NCBI GenBank assembly: GCA_002794775.1
Contig: NBAY01000006.1
Coordinates: forward strand, 682,001 to 746,000
Direction: 5' to 3'
Source: Porodaedalea pini
Lineage: Eukaryota; Basidiomycota; Agaricomycetes; Hymenochaetales; Hymenochaetaceae
DNA: 64,000 nucleotides
A program made the translations under genes and the position numbers. Under the pieces are notes generated by a model. The model saw only the letters and a program-made list of their open reading frames with translations. It did no database searches and was not told where the DNA came from. Position 1 is the stretch's first letter; every line of letters starts with the position of its first letter. Shown here piece by piece: positions 11,791 through 23,400 of the stretch.

Positions 11791-12767
11791 TGAAGGTGTA
11801 GGTGAAGTGAGAAGTGCTCCATGTTCGTCCCCAAAGAGGGTCTGTTAGGGTCGGGCAAATATTCCAATTCTTTAACCACAAAGGTGTTGCCTTCTGGACT
11901 GTATGGTCCTCTGAGTGGTGTATTACCGAGACGACTTTACTTATCTTCGACCGATCCCATAACCAGCTTCTCCTTCGCTGCCCTTATCAGGTGGAACCTG
12001 AGGTTGGTATTGAAAGCACTTAGTTACAGCAGATAGGGGAGGTAATGCCCTAGAGGGTCAAGAGACGTTCGGTTATGCTGTGATGTTGTCTAGGAGGCAA
12101 ACTGCAAGGCTTGCGTAGCCGAGATGCACTCAACCAGACTTGGTTCTGTGGACAATGAGAGGAAGCTTCTAAGCATGGCGTAGCTGAGGGTCTACTCAAT
12201 CAAAGTCAATCCTTATTCAACTTGGGACAAATCCTCAACCCAGTATGGGGCAGACTCGTTATTCAACCAAGGAGGATATTACACAGTGGTAGTTATAGAT
12301 GTAGAGGTAGGGGTAAGAAGTAGCAGTGTTCTGTAACCTTCTAAAAACGATAGAGAATGGGGATCTGGGGTGCTAGTTACTCAGCCTTATATAGCCTACT
12401 GAATTTCTAATTTCTTTATGTTCTGTCCAACCAGATGCCCTTCCGTCTTCTTCCTATGTTTCAGGTGGCCACAGCACTTGGCTGCTGCAGTGGGGATGTA
12501 TGCACATGTACTCTGTCCAATGGTTTGCTTGCTTTCTGTAACTTGGACTGCAGGTGTGAGTCACGTGATGTCTGCACATGCGCTCTGAAGTGTGAGCAGA
12601 CTAATTTGGTAGTCAGGCTCCCACATTCTCCACATGCTTTGGTTTAATTAACTTCCTGCTTCTCCCATGTGCTTCTATATCGGGGCTTTACTTCCCTGCT
12701 TCTCGAAGCATCTTCCTCGGTTGTGGCACTGCATAGCCCATCGGGTGGTATTGCTGTGCTTGGGTGT
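11791..12767. other. Older inserted DNA, possible degenerate LTR-like sequence
   Basis: No gene is seen. The stretch begins soon after the NLR break. It contains TGTTAGGGTCGGGC near 11842, resembling an LTR start, and a TATA-like cttatatagcc near 12393, but I could not find a matching CA end or a second copy in the window. It is the left flank of the DNA into which element 1 inserted. Confidence 0.35.
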
Positions 12768-13379
12768 TCATTCCTCCCATTCAAATCCATTGGGGATAAC
12801 CATGTGGACCCATGGGTTATTCTTGGATTGCCATTCAGTGTCAGGTCCACGCGGTGATAGGGCTGCTCCGCTGAGACATGTCTCCATTGTAAACGGTGGG
12901 TCATGTACTCCTAGAGCTAGAGTGATCTTGAATGTACATCTCCCTGACATGTGCTCAAATTTGTATAGCATAATCATGCCTTGATGCTTTATGTCCCTGA
13001 GGTATGCCCAGCAGTGCTTGAGTGCCGTTGTTATATGCATTGGTATGTCATTCCCTTGTACTGGACTTGGGGTAGGTATTTGTATCATCATCTTGCAGTT
13101 CCTGCATTCTTCGTGTGGCTCCTTATTGTATTGGATCACTGTATCCCATTTGTAGTTCTCCATGCCACGTTCTTCTTTACTGATGTGGACTTTATATGTC
13201 TTGGCATCTCGATAGTAGATTGCCTGTCCTGTTTCAAAGTATGGGGATTGGCCTTCCCACTTGTGTGCTCGTAATGTGATGTCCTGATCTATTAGTCCTA
13301 TTGTCTTTAGGAGTTCTGGGATCTTCTGTGCTACGTTCTGTAGTAGCATGCACTTTGTGCATTGGGGATCAACCTCCAT
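12768..13379 (-). CDS. Unrecognised 203-aa open reading frame inside inserted DNA
   Basis: An ATG-initiated frame with a non-repetitive, amphipathic composition, unlike the AT-rich stop-filled DNA around it. Visible features are a CTKC pair near the N-terminus, an ECRNCKMM pair about 90 residues in, a basic central part and many Trp/His/Tyr residues. I do not recognise it. No transposase, RT or integrase motif is present. It lies in the older insertion between the two NLR halves. It may be part of an undescribed transposable element, or an exon of a captured gene. No intron is needed within the frame. Confidence 0.4.
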   Translation of the reverse strand: MEVDPQCTKCMLLQNVAQKIPELLKTIGLIDQDITLRAHKWEGQSPYFETGQAIYYRDAKTYKVHISKEERGMENYKWDTVIQYNKEPHEECRNCKMMIQIPTPSPVQGNDIPMHITTALKHCWAYLRDIKHQGMIMLYKFEHMSGRCTFKITLALGVHDPPFTMETCLSGAALSPRGPDTEWQSKNNPWVHMVIPNGFEWEE

Positions 13380-13780
13380 AGGTTGTCCTTTGCTTTCTTG
13401 ATGTTTGTGTGCCGTGTCACAAGGTGTGACAATGTAGCGTGACTGTGACTGACGGATTTTTGCCTAGGCAAGTATCCATCAAGATCAGGTGACCACAGAA
13501 TCACATGTATGATTGACAATGATCTGCCTTGATTGACGTTTCCGAATGTGCAAAAATTTCCTTTCAGGGTCAGCAGTGACTCTTAGAAGCAAGAGGGCCA
13601 GATCAAATGGGAACAGGTACATGAATACTCAAATGACAGACTGAGCACAGTAGAGGGCTGGCAGAAAATTGTGTACAGGTGCAAGAACAGGCAGTTACAT
13701 AGGTCAGGCTGGTGCATACAATGGTGGGAGAAATCATCTGGTGACCTGGGAAAAAACACTCAAAAAAGTGAGACAAAATC

Positions 13781-13840
13781 ATGTGTCAGAGTGAAACATT
13801 GTATGTGTCAGAGTGGAACATTGTATGTGTCAAAGTGGGA
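13781..13840. repeat. 22-bp tandem repeat, about 2.7 copies
   Basis: Three consecutive units of atgtgtcagagtgaaacattg type start at 13781, 13803 and 13825. The third is truncated and there are one or two substitutions between units. It lies 70 bp left of the element 1 target site, in the older inserted DNA. Confidence 0.8.
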
Positions 13841-13908
13841 GCTGTCAATCATCAGGCAGAGACAGGTGTCAGACAGAGCAGGATAGTGAGAACAGTAACT
13901 TGGGAATC

Positions 13909-14358
13909 TGTCAGCGACGGACTACGGATATGCAAGAGGTAACCGGGTTGCGCGGAACTCAGTCAGAGGAAGAGGGGAGTGAGAGAGAGAGAGCAGTGAG
14001 CCAGGGAGCTGACACAGTGCGGAGGTGGGAGGGCAGCTTCTGGACGTAGCCAGGTAGAATTGACCAGGTCGAAACTAAGGGATAAGTACAGGAGTACTAC
14101 CTACTTATATACCCTGCAGAGGCTGTGCATGGACCAGGGAATCAGCTACTACATAAAGATAGATGAAAGAACATCATGGAACTTCATAAAACAATAGCAT
14201 CATAGTATCAGTCAGCAAATAATGAGAGTGTGGGAAAGGGGCATAATGGATATGAGTAAGTCAAAATAAGTGTGATTAGTAATGAGTGGATAAGATATGA
14301 TAAGATAAGATAGGGGAAAATGGTAAGAGAATAAAATAATTAAAAAGTGTCCATGACA
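13909..14358 (-). repeat. Element 1 3' LTR
   Basis: A 450-bp LTR with TG...CA ends (TGTCA...TGACA on the plus strand). It holds a TATA box (tatataagtagg on the coding strand) near 14105. It differs from the 5' LTR by about ten substitutions, nearly all CG to TG or CA, plus one 1-bp indel. Just inside it, a purine-rich GAAGGAGAGGGT on the coding strand at about 14361-14374 is the likely polypurine tract. Confidence 0.92.
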
Positions 14359-14475
14359 TGACCCTCTCCTTCAAGGCGAGCATCCCGATCGCCCATGTTC
14401 CCTACCTTGGAACTTACCGGCCCACCACTGTGCCACTCCTTCTTGTCTCTCCGGCTCCATCATCTCAAATACAGG

Positions 14476-17400
14476 TCAGAACTTTAGTTGTGACATTTCT
14501 AGGGTGTTGAGGGCATGAGGAGCACTGGGGGTTGATTTATGAAATTCATCAATGGCCTTTTGAGAGTTCGTCAAATTCTCAATTGGCTCCCAGGTGCACT
14601 CTTCATTCAGGTACCCTTTCCAGTGTACGAGGTATTTGAGCTTTCCTCGCACCAGCTTGGAGTCAACAACCTTTTCGACCTCATATTCCGGCACATCATC
14701 AATGATCTCAAGTGGGGGTGGAGGATCTCGCTTCTGCAACGTGTACTGTGGTTTGTGGTACAGGGAGAGAAGCACTTCATTGAAGACTGGATAGACCTTC
14801 TTCCATGTGCATGGAAGTTTAAGCCTGTATGCTGACACGCCGATTTTCTTTTCAACGACAAAAGGCCCATATCGTTTGTCTCCTAGTTTCTTCATAGGAC
14901 GATCTGTCTTTAAGTGAGTTCCTTCGAGCATGACCTTATCCCCAGGTTTATACTCAATGGATTCTCCCTTTGTCCTGTCATAGAAGCGCTTCATGGTTTC
15001 AGCCACATGCTTCAGTGCCGCTTTGGTTTCCTCCCTGATCTTTGTCATTCAGTTGGCAAACTGCTTAGCGGACTCATTTGTTGATTCGTGTCTAGGATTT
15101 GTGCCCTTGTACGGGTGTCTCCCATGGTTGACGAAAAAGGGTGACGCTCCTGTCGACGTCTGCTCTTTGTCATTATACGCGAATTCTGCTAGCGCAAGCC
15201 ATTCTGCCCAGTCCGGCTGATGGTGGTTAACAAAGAGATGAAGGTACTGCTCAATCTCTTGGTTTATCCATTCTGTCTGACCATCTGTCTGTGGGTGATA
15301 TGCCGTTGACGGGTTTCCCTTGATGCCCAATAACCGGTATAGTTCGTTCATGAATTTGGACTCAAACTGTGATCCTCTGTCATGAATAAACTTGCGTGGT
15401 ATGCCATGTAGCCTGAAGACATGACCCTGGTAGAGCCTTGCCATTCCTTCTGACGTTACGCTCACAGAGGTCGGGATCACATGCACCTGTTTACTGAACC
15501 TGTCAACGAAGACACAGATTGCGTTATGCCTGTTGGACTCGGGTAGTTCGCCGATCAGGTCTGCCGTGACGATTTCCCAAGGACCTTTTGGGATCTCATT
15601 TGGATTCAGGGGATTATGCGGTTTTGCTCAGTGTGCCTTGGTATGTTGGCACACATTACATCCCTCGACATATATTCAAACATCTCGCTGGATTCCCAGC
15701 CACCAGTAGTTGCGTGTGATCAACTCATGGGTCTTGTAGCGTCCTGGGTGTCCTGCGAGTGTGCTGTCGTGATGGTTTTGAATGATGTCTTCTCAGAGTT
15801 TACGGTCTTTTGGCACGTAGATCCTGCCCTTCCACATCAACAACCCTTCTTCTTCCTCATCCCACTCTCGTTCCTTCCGCTCTAATGCCTTCACAACTGC
15901 TCTGTCCCTGTTGTTTTGTACCCTTTTAATTCGTTTAACAAAGTCTGCATCCAATGCTTCTAGCAGTGTTTCATTTACAAATAGGTCCAGCTTGAGCAAA
16001 ACGATGTCAATATTGTCGTTCTCCCCCCTCTCATGATCCGCTCATCTCAAGAGGAGGTCAGCCTTAGTCATCAGGGCACCTGGTTTATGGAACAGTTTGA
16101 AATCGTAGTCCACTAACTCCTGTAGCCATCTCGCTTGTCGGTGGTTAATTTTCTGGGGTTTTCAGAAATACTGGAGGTTGAGGTGATCTGACCAGATTTT
16201 GAAGGTTTGTGTTGCCCCTAGAAGATATTGTCGCCAGTCATCCAGCATGCGCATGATTGCAAACATCTCTTTGTCGTAGATTTCATAGTTGCGCTCTGCT
16301 TGGCTAAGCGCTTGCAATCGGTATGCAATTGGATGCCACTTTCCGTCAATGAATTGGGACAGAATGGCGCCATTAGCAAAATGCAATGAATTGGCCTCCA
16401 CCCAAAATTGACCGTCATCAGTAGGCACTGTGAGTACGGGTTCTTCACAGAGCTTCTGCTTCAGATGTTCAAAGGCCTCTTGTTGCTCCACCTCCCACTT
16501 CCACTCTACATCTCTGGTCAATACAGTCAAGGGCTTTGCGTAGTGACTGAACGCTAGGATAAAGCGGCGGTAGTAGTTGCAGAACCCAAGGAAAGACTGT
16601 AGTTCTTTCTTGTTCTTAGGGACTGGCCAATCTTTTACGCCTGCCACTTTGGCTGGATCCATGCGAATCTGTCCATTGCCGAGGATATGCCCAAGATAGT
16701 TCATGGTCTCTTGAGCAAAGCTGCACTTTTCTGGCTTTAAGAACAACTTGTTTGCTCGCAACACTTCCAGGACTTGTCGGACGAGTTTGTCATGGTGTTC
16801 ACGAGTTCGTGCGAAGATTAGAATGTCGTCCATGTAGACTATGACGTGTCCATCATTGACGAGTTCTTGGAAGATCTCATTCATAAATCCTTGGAAGGTT
16901 GCCGGTGAGTTTGTGAGACCGAAGAACATGACCGTTGGTTCGAATAGGCTGCGGTTCATCCTGAAGGCAGCTTTGTGCTCATCCCCCTCTCAAATCTGAA
17001 TGTTATTGTAACCCCAGCGTATGTCAAGCTTCATGAAGAATTTCGCCTGTTTTGTTTTGTCGATGAGCTCTTGGATTAGAGGTAACAGGTATTTGTTCCT
17101 AACCATCATCTCGTTGAGCCTGCAATAATCCTGTACAGGGCGAAGCTTGCCATCCTTCTTTTTGATGAAGAAGAAGGGGGATGCCATTTCAGATTGAGAG
17201 TTGCGAATACGGCCAGTTCTCAGGTTTTCGGCAAGGAATTCATCAAGTGCCACCTGTTCGGATGGACTGAGCGGGTAGATTTTACAGTCAGAGAGCTTTG
17301 AACCCGGCTTGAGTTCAATAGCGTGATCCCAAGGGCATCTCTCTGGTAAGTGATCAAATTCCTGTTCACTGAAGACGTCTGCAAACTCTTTGACATATTC

Positions 17401-18534
17401 TGGGACCTCCTCAAGAGCCTGTTGCCTGACCTTCAGCGCTTTTCTTGGATCGGACTTAATGTACCTGTCCCAATCAAAGAGAAAGAGCTGATTGCTGTCT
17501 TCAAGTTCTACCAGATCAAGGTTCTTGTCGGGGTCCGCATCAATGTCCTCTAGACCACAGATATAGCCACATACATCAGGGCATTGATCGAATTCAATCG
17601 TTGACTTTTGCCAGTCGATGTTGGGGTTGTGCAGCTTTAACCATTCATGTCTGATGATCACATCTGTTTTCCCTAGATCCATGACTGCAAAGTGGATGTG
17701 CTCCGAATGATCTTTAATCGTCATGCGCATTTCCACAAATTCCGTGATTGAACCGTCCTTATTGAGCATGCCGTCAGCATTGTAAACTCGGATCGGGATG
17801 GGTGTCTTTATTGTCCTGATCTGATGCTTTTCAATGAAGGATCGGTTGATACACGAGCCAGTGCAGCCACTGTCCAGTAGTGCGTCTACCTTGAACTGGT
17901 TACCGGTGTCGGTTGTTTGAAGGAGAATCGGTACCATGAGCTGCTGCCCCCGAGACCCTCTTACAAACCGTTTTGGACCCCTCAGGTCCCTAACAGCTGC
18001 CACGGCATCTGATTCTTCTGGCGCAATGATCTGACGCACTGTCTCTTCATTCACTTCAGCATGCCTCTGCTGTTTCATCCACACTCGGAAAGTCGTTAAA
18101 GCACTTTTGAGTTTATCCTCCTTGAGATGCCGTACAACCCATGGTGCAGTAAAGGGGACAGGGCAATCTCTCCGGGACTTCCTCTCAGCTTGTTTCGACG
18201 AGTTTTCATTTTTCACAGATTTTGGTTCAGTTCCGGCCAAGGAAGAAATAGAATTAAAAGGTGAAGAAGAGGATTTTACATGATTTTCAGATGCAGGTAT
18301 ATAATTAGATGATGAGACAGAAATGTTGTTACATGGAGACGTATCTACACTACTAACTATCAGTACAGGAACAGAAGGAATATTTTTGCGAGTGACATTG
18401 TTTTCTACATTTTTTTGTGTGTTATCTAAATTATCTACAGAGTCCATAAGATTATCAAAAATGGCCGTTTGAAAAACTGAAACTGAACCTATCCCAGTCA
18501 CTGCCGTGTTCACTGCTGGGGTTCTGCAAAATCC
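14476..18534 (-). pseudogene. Element 1 pol (protease, RT, RNase H, integrase, chromodomain), seven TGA stops
   Basis: One continuous frame broken only by TGA codons. In order: an aspartic protease site (LLDSGCTGSC), RT with the active site VIVYMDDILIF, RNase H, an integrase zinc finger (HH...CxxC) and core (ADLIGELP, GNPSTAYHPQTDGQTE), and a terminal chromodomain (KYLVHWKGYLNEECTWEP). Stops lie near 16990, 16162, 16042, 15793, 15676, 15628 and 15049, all in the same frame and all at positions where the related element 2 or the family has Arg. CGA to TGA explains each one. Translation would have begun by -1 slippage from gag. The spacer between gag and protease is Ser/Asn-rich. Confidence 0.9.
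18528..18534 (-). promoter_or_regulatory. Degraded gag-pol frameshift site of element 1 (GGATTTT)
   Basis: On the coding strand GGATTTT sits 15 nt before the gag stop, exactly where element 2 has GGGTTTT. Pol continues in the -1 frame from this point with no stop. The third G of a canonical XXXYYYZ heptamer is A here, which would weaken slippage. The homology is visible in the sequence. Function is inference. Confidence 0.6.
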
Positions 18535-19149
18535 AACTCCTGCTCAAAGAGCACCTCCTCTTCTTCCTCCACAAAGTCTGACTCCTTGAGCGTCGCGGTC
18601 TCATCTGCCCAGACTTTTCTCTCTTGCGGCTCCATCCCCATCAACACTGCCCTTATCACCTGCTTCTTCTGTGGGCAATCCCTCTGTAGATGCCTGGGCT
18701 TCTTGCAGTAGTAGCAGACTCCCGCTTTCCTCAGCTCTTCGAGCGAGACGTCCATTGGCTTCCCCATGCCTCCATATGTGACTCCGGTGGCGTCACGCCT
18801 TTCAGGGATTCTAGGTGCGAATGTTTGGGCAGGTTTTGGTGGGGGAGCCTGAGGTCTGAGCGGAGCAGCATGCATTTGTTCGATGGCCCTCATCTGGCGT
18901 CTTGCATTGTCAAATCGAACGGCTTTTTCCTGCCAACCTTTGTATGTGGTCAGAACGGGGTCGCTCATTTGGATTCGGTACACGATTTCCTTATCCAATG
19001 CTTTCATCAGTTTGTGGATGAGGGTGTCGTCATTCTTGGCATCGTCATCGTATCCCGCTGCTCGGTGATAGATGTCGAACTGTTGGAAGAATTGGTCGGC
19101 GGTGATGTCTTGAGTATGTTTCCAGCTGTCCAGCTTCTGCATGGCATTT

Positions 19150-19595
19150 TGTCATGGACACTTTTTAATTATTTTATTCTTTTATCATTTTCCCTTATCT
19201 TATCTTATCATATCTTATCCACTCATTACTAATCACGATTATTTCAGCTTACTCATATCTATTATGCCCCTTTCCCACACTTTCATTATTCGCTGACTGA
19301 TACTATGACGCTATTGTTCTACGAAGTTCCACAACGTTCCTTCATCTATCTTTATGTAGTAGCTAATTCCCTGGTCCGTGCACAGCCTCTGCAGGGTATA
19401 TAAGTAGGTAGTACTCCTGTACTTATCCCTTAGTTTTGACCTGGTCAATTCTACCTGGCTACGTCCAGAAGCTGCTCCCTACCTCCGCGCTGTGTCAGCT
19501 CCCCTGGCTCACTGCTCTCTCCCTCTCTCCTCTTCCTTTGACTGAGTTCCGTGTGACCCAGCTACCTTTTGTGCACCCATAGTCCATCGCTGACA
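19150..19595 (+). repeat. Solo LTR of the element 1 family, inserted in gag in opposite orientation
   Basis: A 446-bp TGTCA...TGACA copy of the element 1 LTR in plus orientation. It is flanked by CATTT (19145-19149) and CGTTT (19596-19600), a 5-bp duplication with one CG-to-CA change. Gag resumes in frame on both sides. A solo LTR is left when the two LTRs of a full element recombine. Confidence 0.88.
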
Positions 19596-20033
19596 CGTTT
19601 TGTCACTCATTCAGGTCTCCAAACACCGCTTCTAGCTGTTTATCGAATTTCTGGCGGCTGACGAGTGAGAAGATCAGGTATCCGTCCATCTTGATGCTTT
19701 CCAAGAAGTTCTGGGCCCAGAGTGCCACTGCGCCTTCTGTCATGAACAATAGCATGAAAAGGAAGTAATCCTTATCATTCATGAAGTCCCCTGCATTAGC
19801 TTCGACGTAAAGGGTGATGGCTTGTTTGAACTTCTTGTAGCCTCGTCTGTTGAATGCCTCGGGTTTGGCAATGTGTCTCCCTCCATTACTGTTCGTTGTT
19901 TGGGGAGGGGGAGTGGGTGCTGTTGCTGCTGCTGGCATGGGGGTTGCCAACAACCCCAGGCCCTGTAGTATGTTGATGATCTCCTACATCGTGTCGTTTG
20001 AGATCGTCGGTGCTCCGGCCGCTGGTGCAATGG

Positions 20034-20446
20034 TGTTAGGCGGGAGCCTGGGAGACGACTTGGACTGGGCAGGCCTCGGCTGACTGTTGTCTGGGACGTG
20101 CTATACTCGAGCGTAGGCTTGGGACACGTTTACTCAGGCTAGGTCGTCGCGGAGGTAAGAGGATTAATACAAGTCTAAACTAATACAAGGGGGACGAGTC
20201 TCACCTAGGTCGTCGCGGAGGTAAGAGGAAAAGCAGAACAAGGAGTTCATGCGATTCCTGAGACCTTATATAGCGACGACCGTGAGACTATATTACCTAA
20301 CATTACATAACGAGTGGGAATGGAACAAATGAAGGTAGTGTGGGAATGATTGTGTAAGATGGGTAAATATAATGAAAAGGACGAATATAATAAAGGAAAT
20401 GGTAAAAGGAAAAATAAAGGAAAAGGTGAAAGTTCAGGTTCTAACA
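20034..20446 (-). repeat. Element 2 3' LTR
   Basis: TGTTAG...CTAACA ends, 413 bp. On the coding strand a TATA box (TATATAAGG) lies at about 20275-20283. A 24-bp direct repeat (ctaggtcgtcgcggaggtaa plus gagg) occurs at 20139-20162 and 20205-20228. It differs from the 5' LTR at three sites, all CG in one copy and TG or CA in the other. Confidence 0.93.
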
Positions 20447-23400
20447 TTACCCCCCCTTCAAGGTTGGGCGTCCCGACCAACCATGATCGCGGTCGTCAGG
20501 TTCGGTGTCGACAAAGAGCGGACGGAGTCGTTGACGAGGGATGTCGAGTTTCCGAGGTGCACCGGGATGTTTGAGGTAGAACTCAGCGATCGCCTCCTTC
20601 GCGTTCTCGCCGAAGTCCGTCTCAGGCTGCCAAGTAGGTTCATTGTAGCCGACCCACTTGACAAGGTACTGTAGTTTTCCTCGGTGCAGACGTGAGTCTA
20701 AGACTTCCTCGAGTTCGTATTCCTCCTCGTTGTCGACGATGTCTGGCGGCGGCGGCGGCGGTTGCTTCTGGCTTTCAAATGACGGTTCGACGGCGGGTTT
20801 CAACAGGGCTTCGTTGAAGACAGGGTGGACCTTTTTCCATCGCTTCGGGAGTTTGAGCTTGTACGCGCTCGCTCCTACCTTGTCGACTATGTCAAAGGGG
20901 CCGTACCATTTGTCTGCGAGTTTCTTCGTCGGCGTGTCCGTACTGATGTTTTGCCCGTCAAGGAAGACTTTGTCTCCAGCCTTGTACTCCACCGAAGCTC
21001 CTGCTGTCCGGTCATGGTAGCGCTTCATGTCCTCTGCTGCCTTGACTAGATTGTCCTTAGCAACGTGATGAGTCTCCTTGATGTGCTTGGTGAATTCTTC
21101 CGCCGACATGTTGGCAGAGGAAGTTCGTACGGTGTCGAAGCTCATAGGGTGACGTCCGGTGTTTGCGTAGAAGGGTGACATCTTTGTCGCTGAATGTTCG
21201 CGGTTGTTGTAGGCGAACTCTGCGAGGGGGAGCCAGTCCTTCCAGTCCGATTGCCGATGATCGACGAAGAGCCGGAGGTACTGTTTGAGCTCTTGATTGA
21301 CGCGTTCCGTCTGACCGTCCGTTTGTGGGTGGTATGCCGTTGACGGGTTGCCTTCGATGTGTAGGAGTTTGTATAGCTCCTTCATCATCGACGCATCGAA
21401 CTGTGTGCCTCGGTCGTGGATGATCTTCTTCGGTAGGCCATGGAGGCGGAAGACGTGGTCTCGGTATAACTGAGCCATGCCTTCCGCTGACAGTTTCGTC
21501 GTCGTCGGGATGGCATGCATCTGTTTCGAGAATCTGTCCACGAAGACGCAGATTGCATTGTGTCCCTTAGAGTCCGGGAGTTCTCCGATTAGGTCGACCG
21601 TGACGATCTCCCAGGGACCTTCAGGGATCGCGTTAGGATGAAGCGGTCTCGACCTCGACGTTCTTAAGGCTTTCGTCCGTTGGCAACGGTTGCACCCTCG
21701 GACGTATGTTCGGACATCGGAGAACATTGACGCCCACCAGAAGTCTCGACGTACCAGTTCGACCGTCTTCGATGATCCAGGATGTCCTGCCAGGGTCGAG
21801 TCGTGGTACTCCCGCAATACCGCTTCCTTCATCATCGACGGCACGTACACCTTGCCTTTCATCCGCCACAACCCGTCGACCTTCACCATATTCGTCGGCC
21901 TCTCCGACTCGTCTTGCGCTCTCTGCGCCTCACCCACTCGTTCCAACATTTCATCACGCGACGTCCTTACCACCCCACGGTTCAGCCATTTCTCCTTGAT
22001 GAACACGACGCCGTCATTGTCATCCTTGCCCTGATCGTAGCCCGCCTTGCGTGACAGCAAGTCGGCCTTGCCCATTGTCTTCCCCGACTTGTGTTCGAGG
22101 TGAAAGTCGAATTCCTCGAGTTCGGTTCGCCAGCGAGCTTGACGATAGCTCAGCTTCTGCGCTGACCTGAAGTAGGTGAGGTTGGCGTGGTCGGACCAGA
22201 TCTCAATTTTGTGGTGAGCGCCAAGGAGGTATTGCCGCCACTCCTTGAGCGCCGAAACGATCGCGAGCATCTCCTTGTCGTAGATCTCGTAGTTTCGTTC
22301 CGCCGGTTCAAGTGCCTCTGACCTGTAGGCGATCACCCTCCACTTCCCTTCCTGCTTCTGCAACAACACACCACCGAGCGCAAAGTTCGACGAGTCCGCT
22401 TCTACGCAGAAAGGGCCCTTGTCATTGGCGATGGCTAGGACTGGAGGTGAGCAGAGACGTCGTCTCAGCTCCTCGAACGCTTCCTGCTGTTCGGTCTCCC
22501 ATACCCAGTCCTTCTTGCCCGTTAACGACGTCAACGGTCGGACCACCTTACTGTAGTCCTTAATAAACCGTCTCAGCCAGTTTCCCATGCCGAGGAACTG
22601 TTGCAGCTCCTTGAGGTTCCGTGGGACTGGCCAGTTCGCAATCGCCTTCGTCTTTGCTGGGTCAGCCCTGATCTCTCCATTGCCGATGATGTGGCTGAGG
22701 TATTTGACGACCTTGGCGTCAAACTCGCACTTCTCCGGCTTCAGGTACAGGCCATTCTCTCGGAGGATCTGGAGTACGCGCCTCGACGTGTCGATATGCT
22801 CCTCAATGGTTTCCGAGAGGATCAGGATGTCGTCGAGGTATACAATGATCAAGTTCGCGTAGATCAGGTCCTTAAAGATGTGGTTGACAAAGGCCTGGAA
22901 CGTGGCCGGCGCGTTGCAAAGGCCAAAAAACATGACCGTTGGTTCGAAGAGGCCCATGTTCGTGCGAAACGCTGCTTTCCATTCGTCACCCTCGCGGATC
23001 CGGATATTGTAGTACCCCCAGCGAAGGTCAAGCTTAGTGATGTATTTCGCTTTCTTGACCTTGTCGATGAGTTCGTCAATGAGAGGGAGGGGATACTTGT
23101 TCTTGATCGTACCGTCATTGAGCTTACGATAATCCTGGATGGGGCGTAGCGATTTGTCGGCCTTCTTAATGAAGAAGAAAGGCGACGCCATGGGCGATAT
23201 CGACCGTCGAATGCGACCCGACTTCAGGTTTTCATCAAGGAAGTCCTTGAGTGACTGCTGCTCAGTCGGCGTGAGCGGGTAGATCTTACAGTCGCTCGGT
23301 TTGAAGTCGGGCTTCAAGTCAATGACATGGTCCCAAGGTAGGTGTTCCGGCAGCTTCTCGAAACCTTTTTCGCTGAAAACGTCGGCGTAGTCGTTGAGGT

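Noticed and set aside
11842..12647. An intact LTR beginning TGTTAGGGTCGGGC
   Set aside because: No matching TAACA end, no second copy and no flanking duplication could be found. Noted only as LTR-like.
13909..19595. A short retrotransposon bounded by inverted LTRs at 13909-14358 and 19150-19595
   Set aside because: The 19150 LTR is in opposite orientation and has its own target duplication, and gag continues in frame on its far side. The true 5' LTR is at 27158-27608 with matching GAATC.
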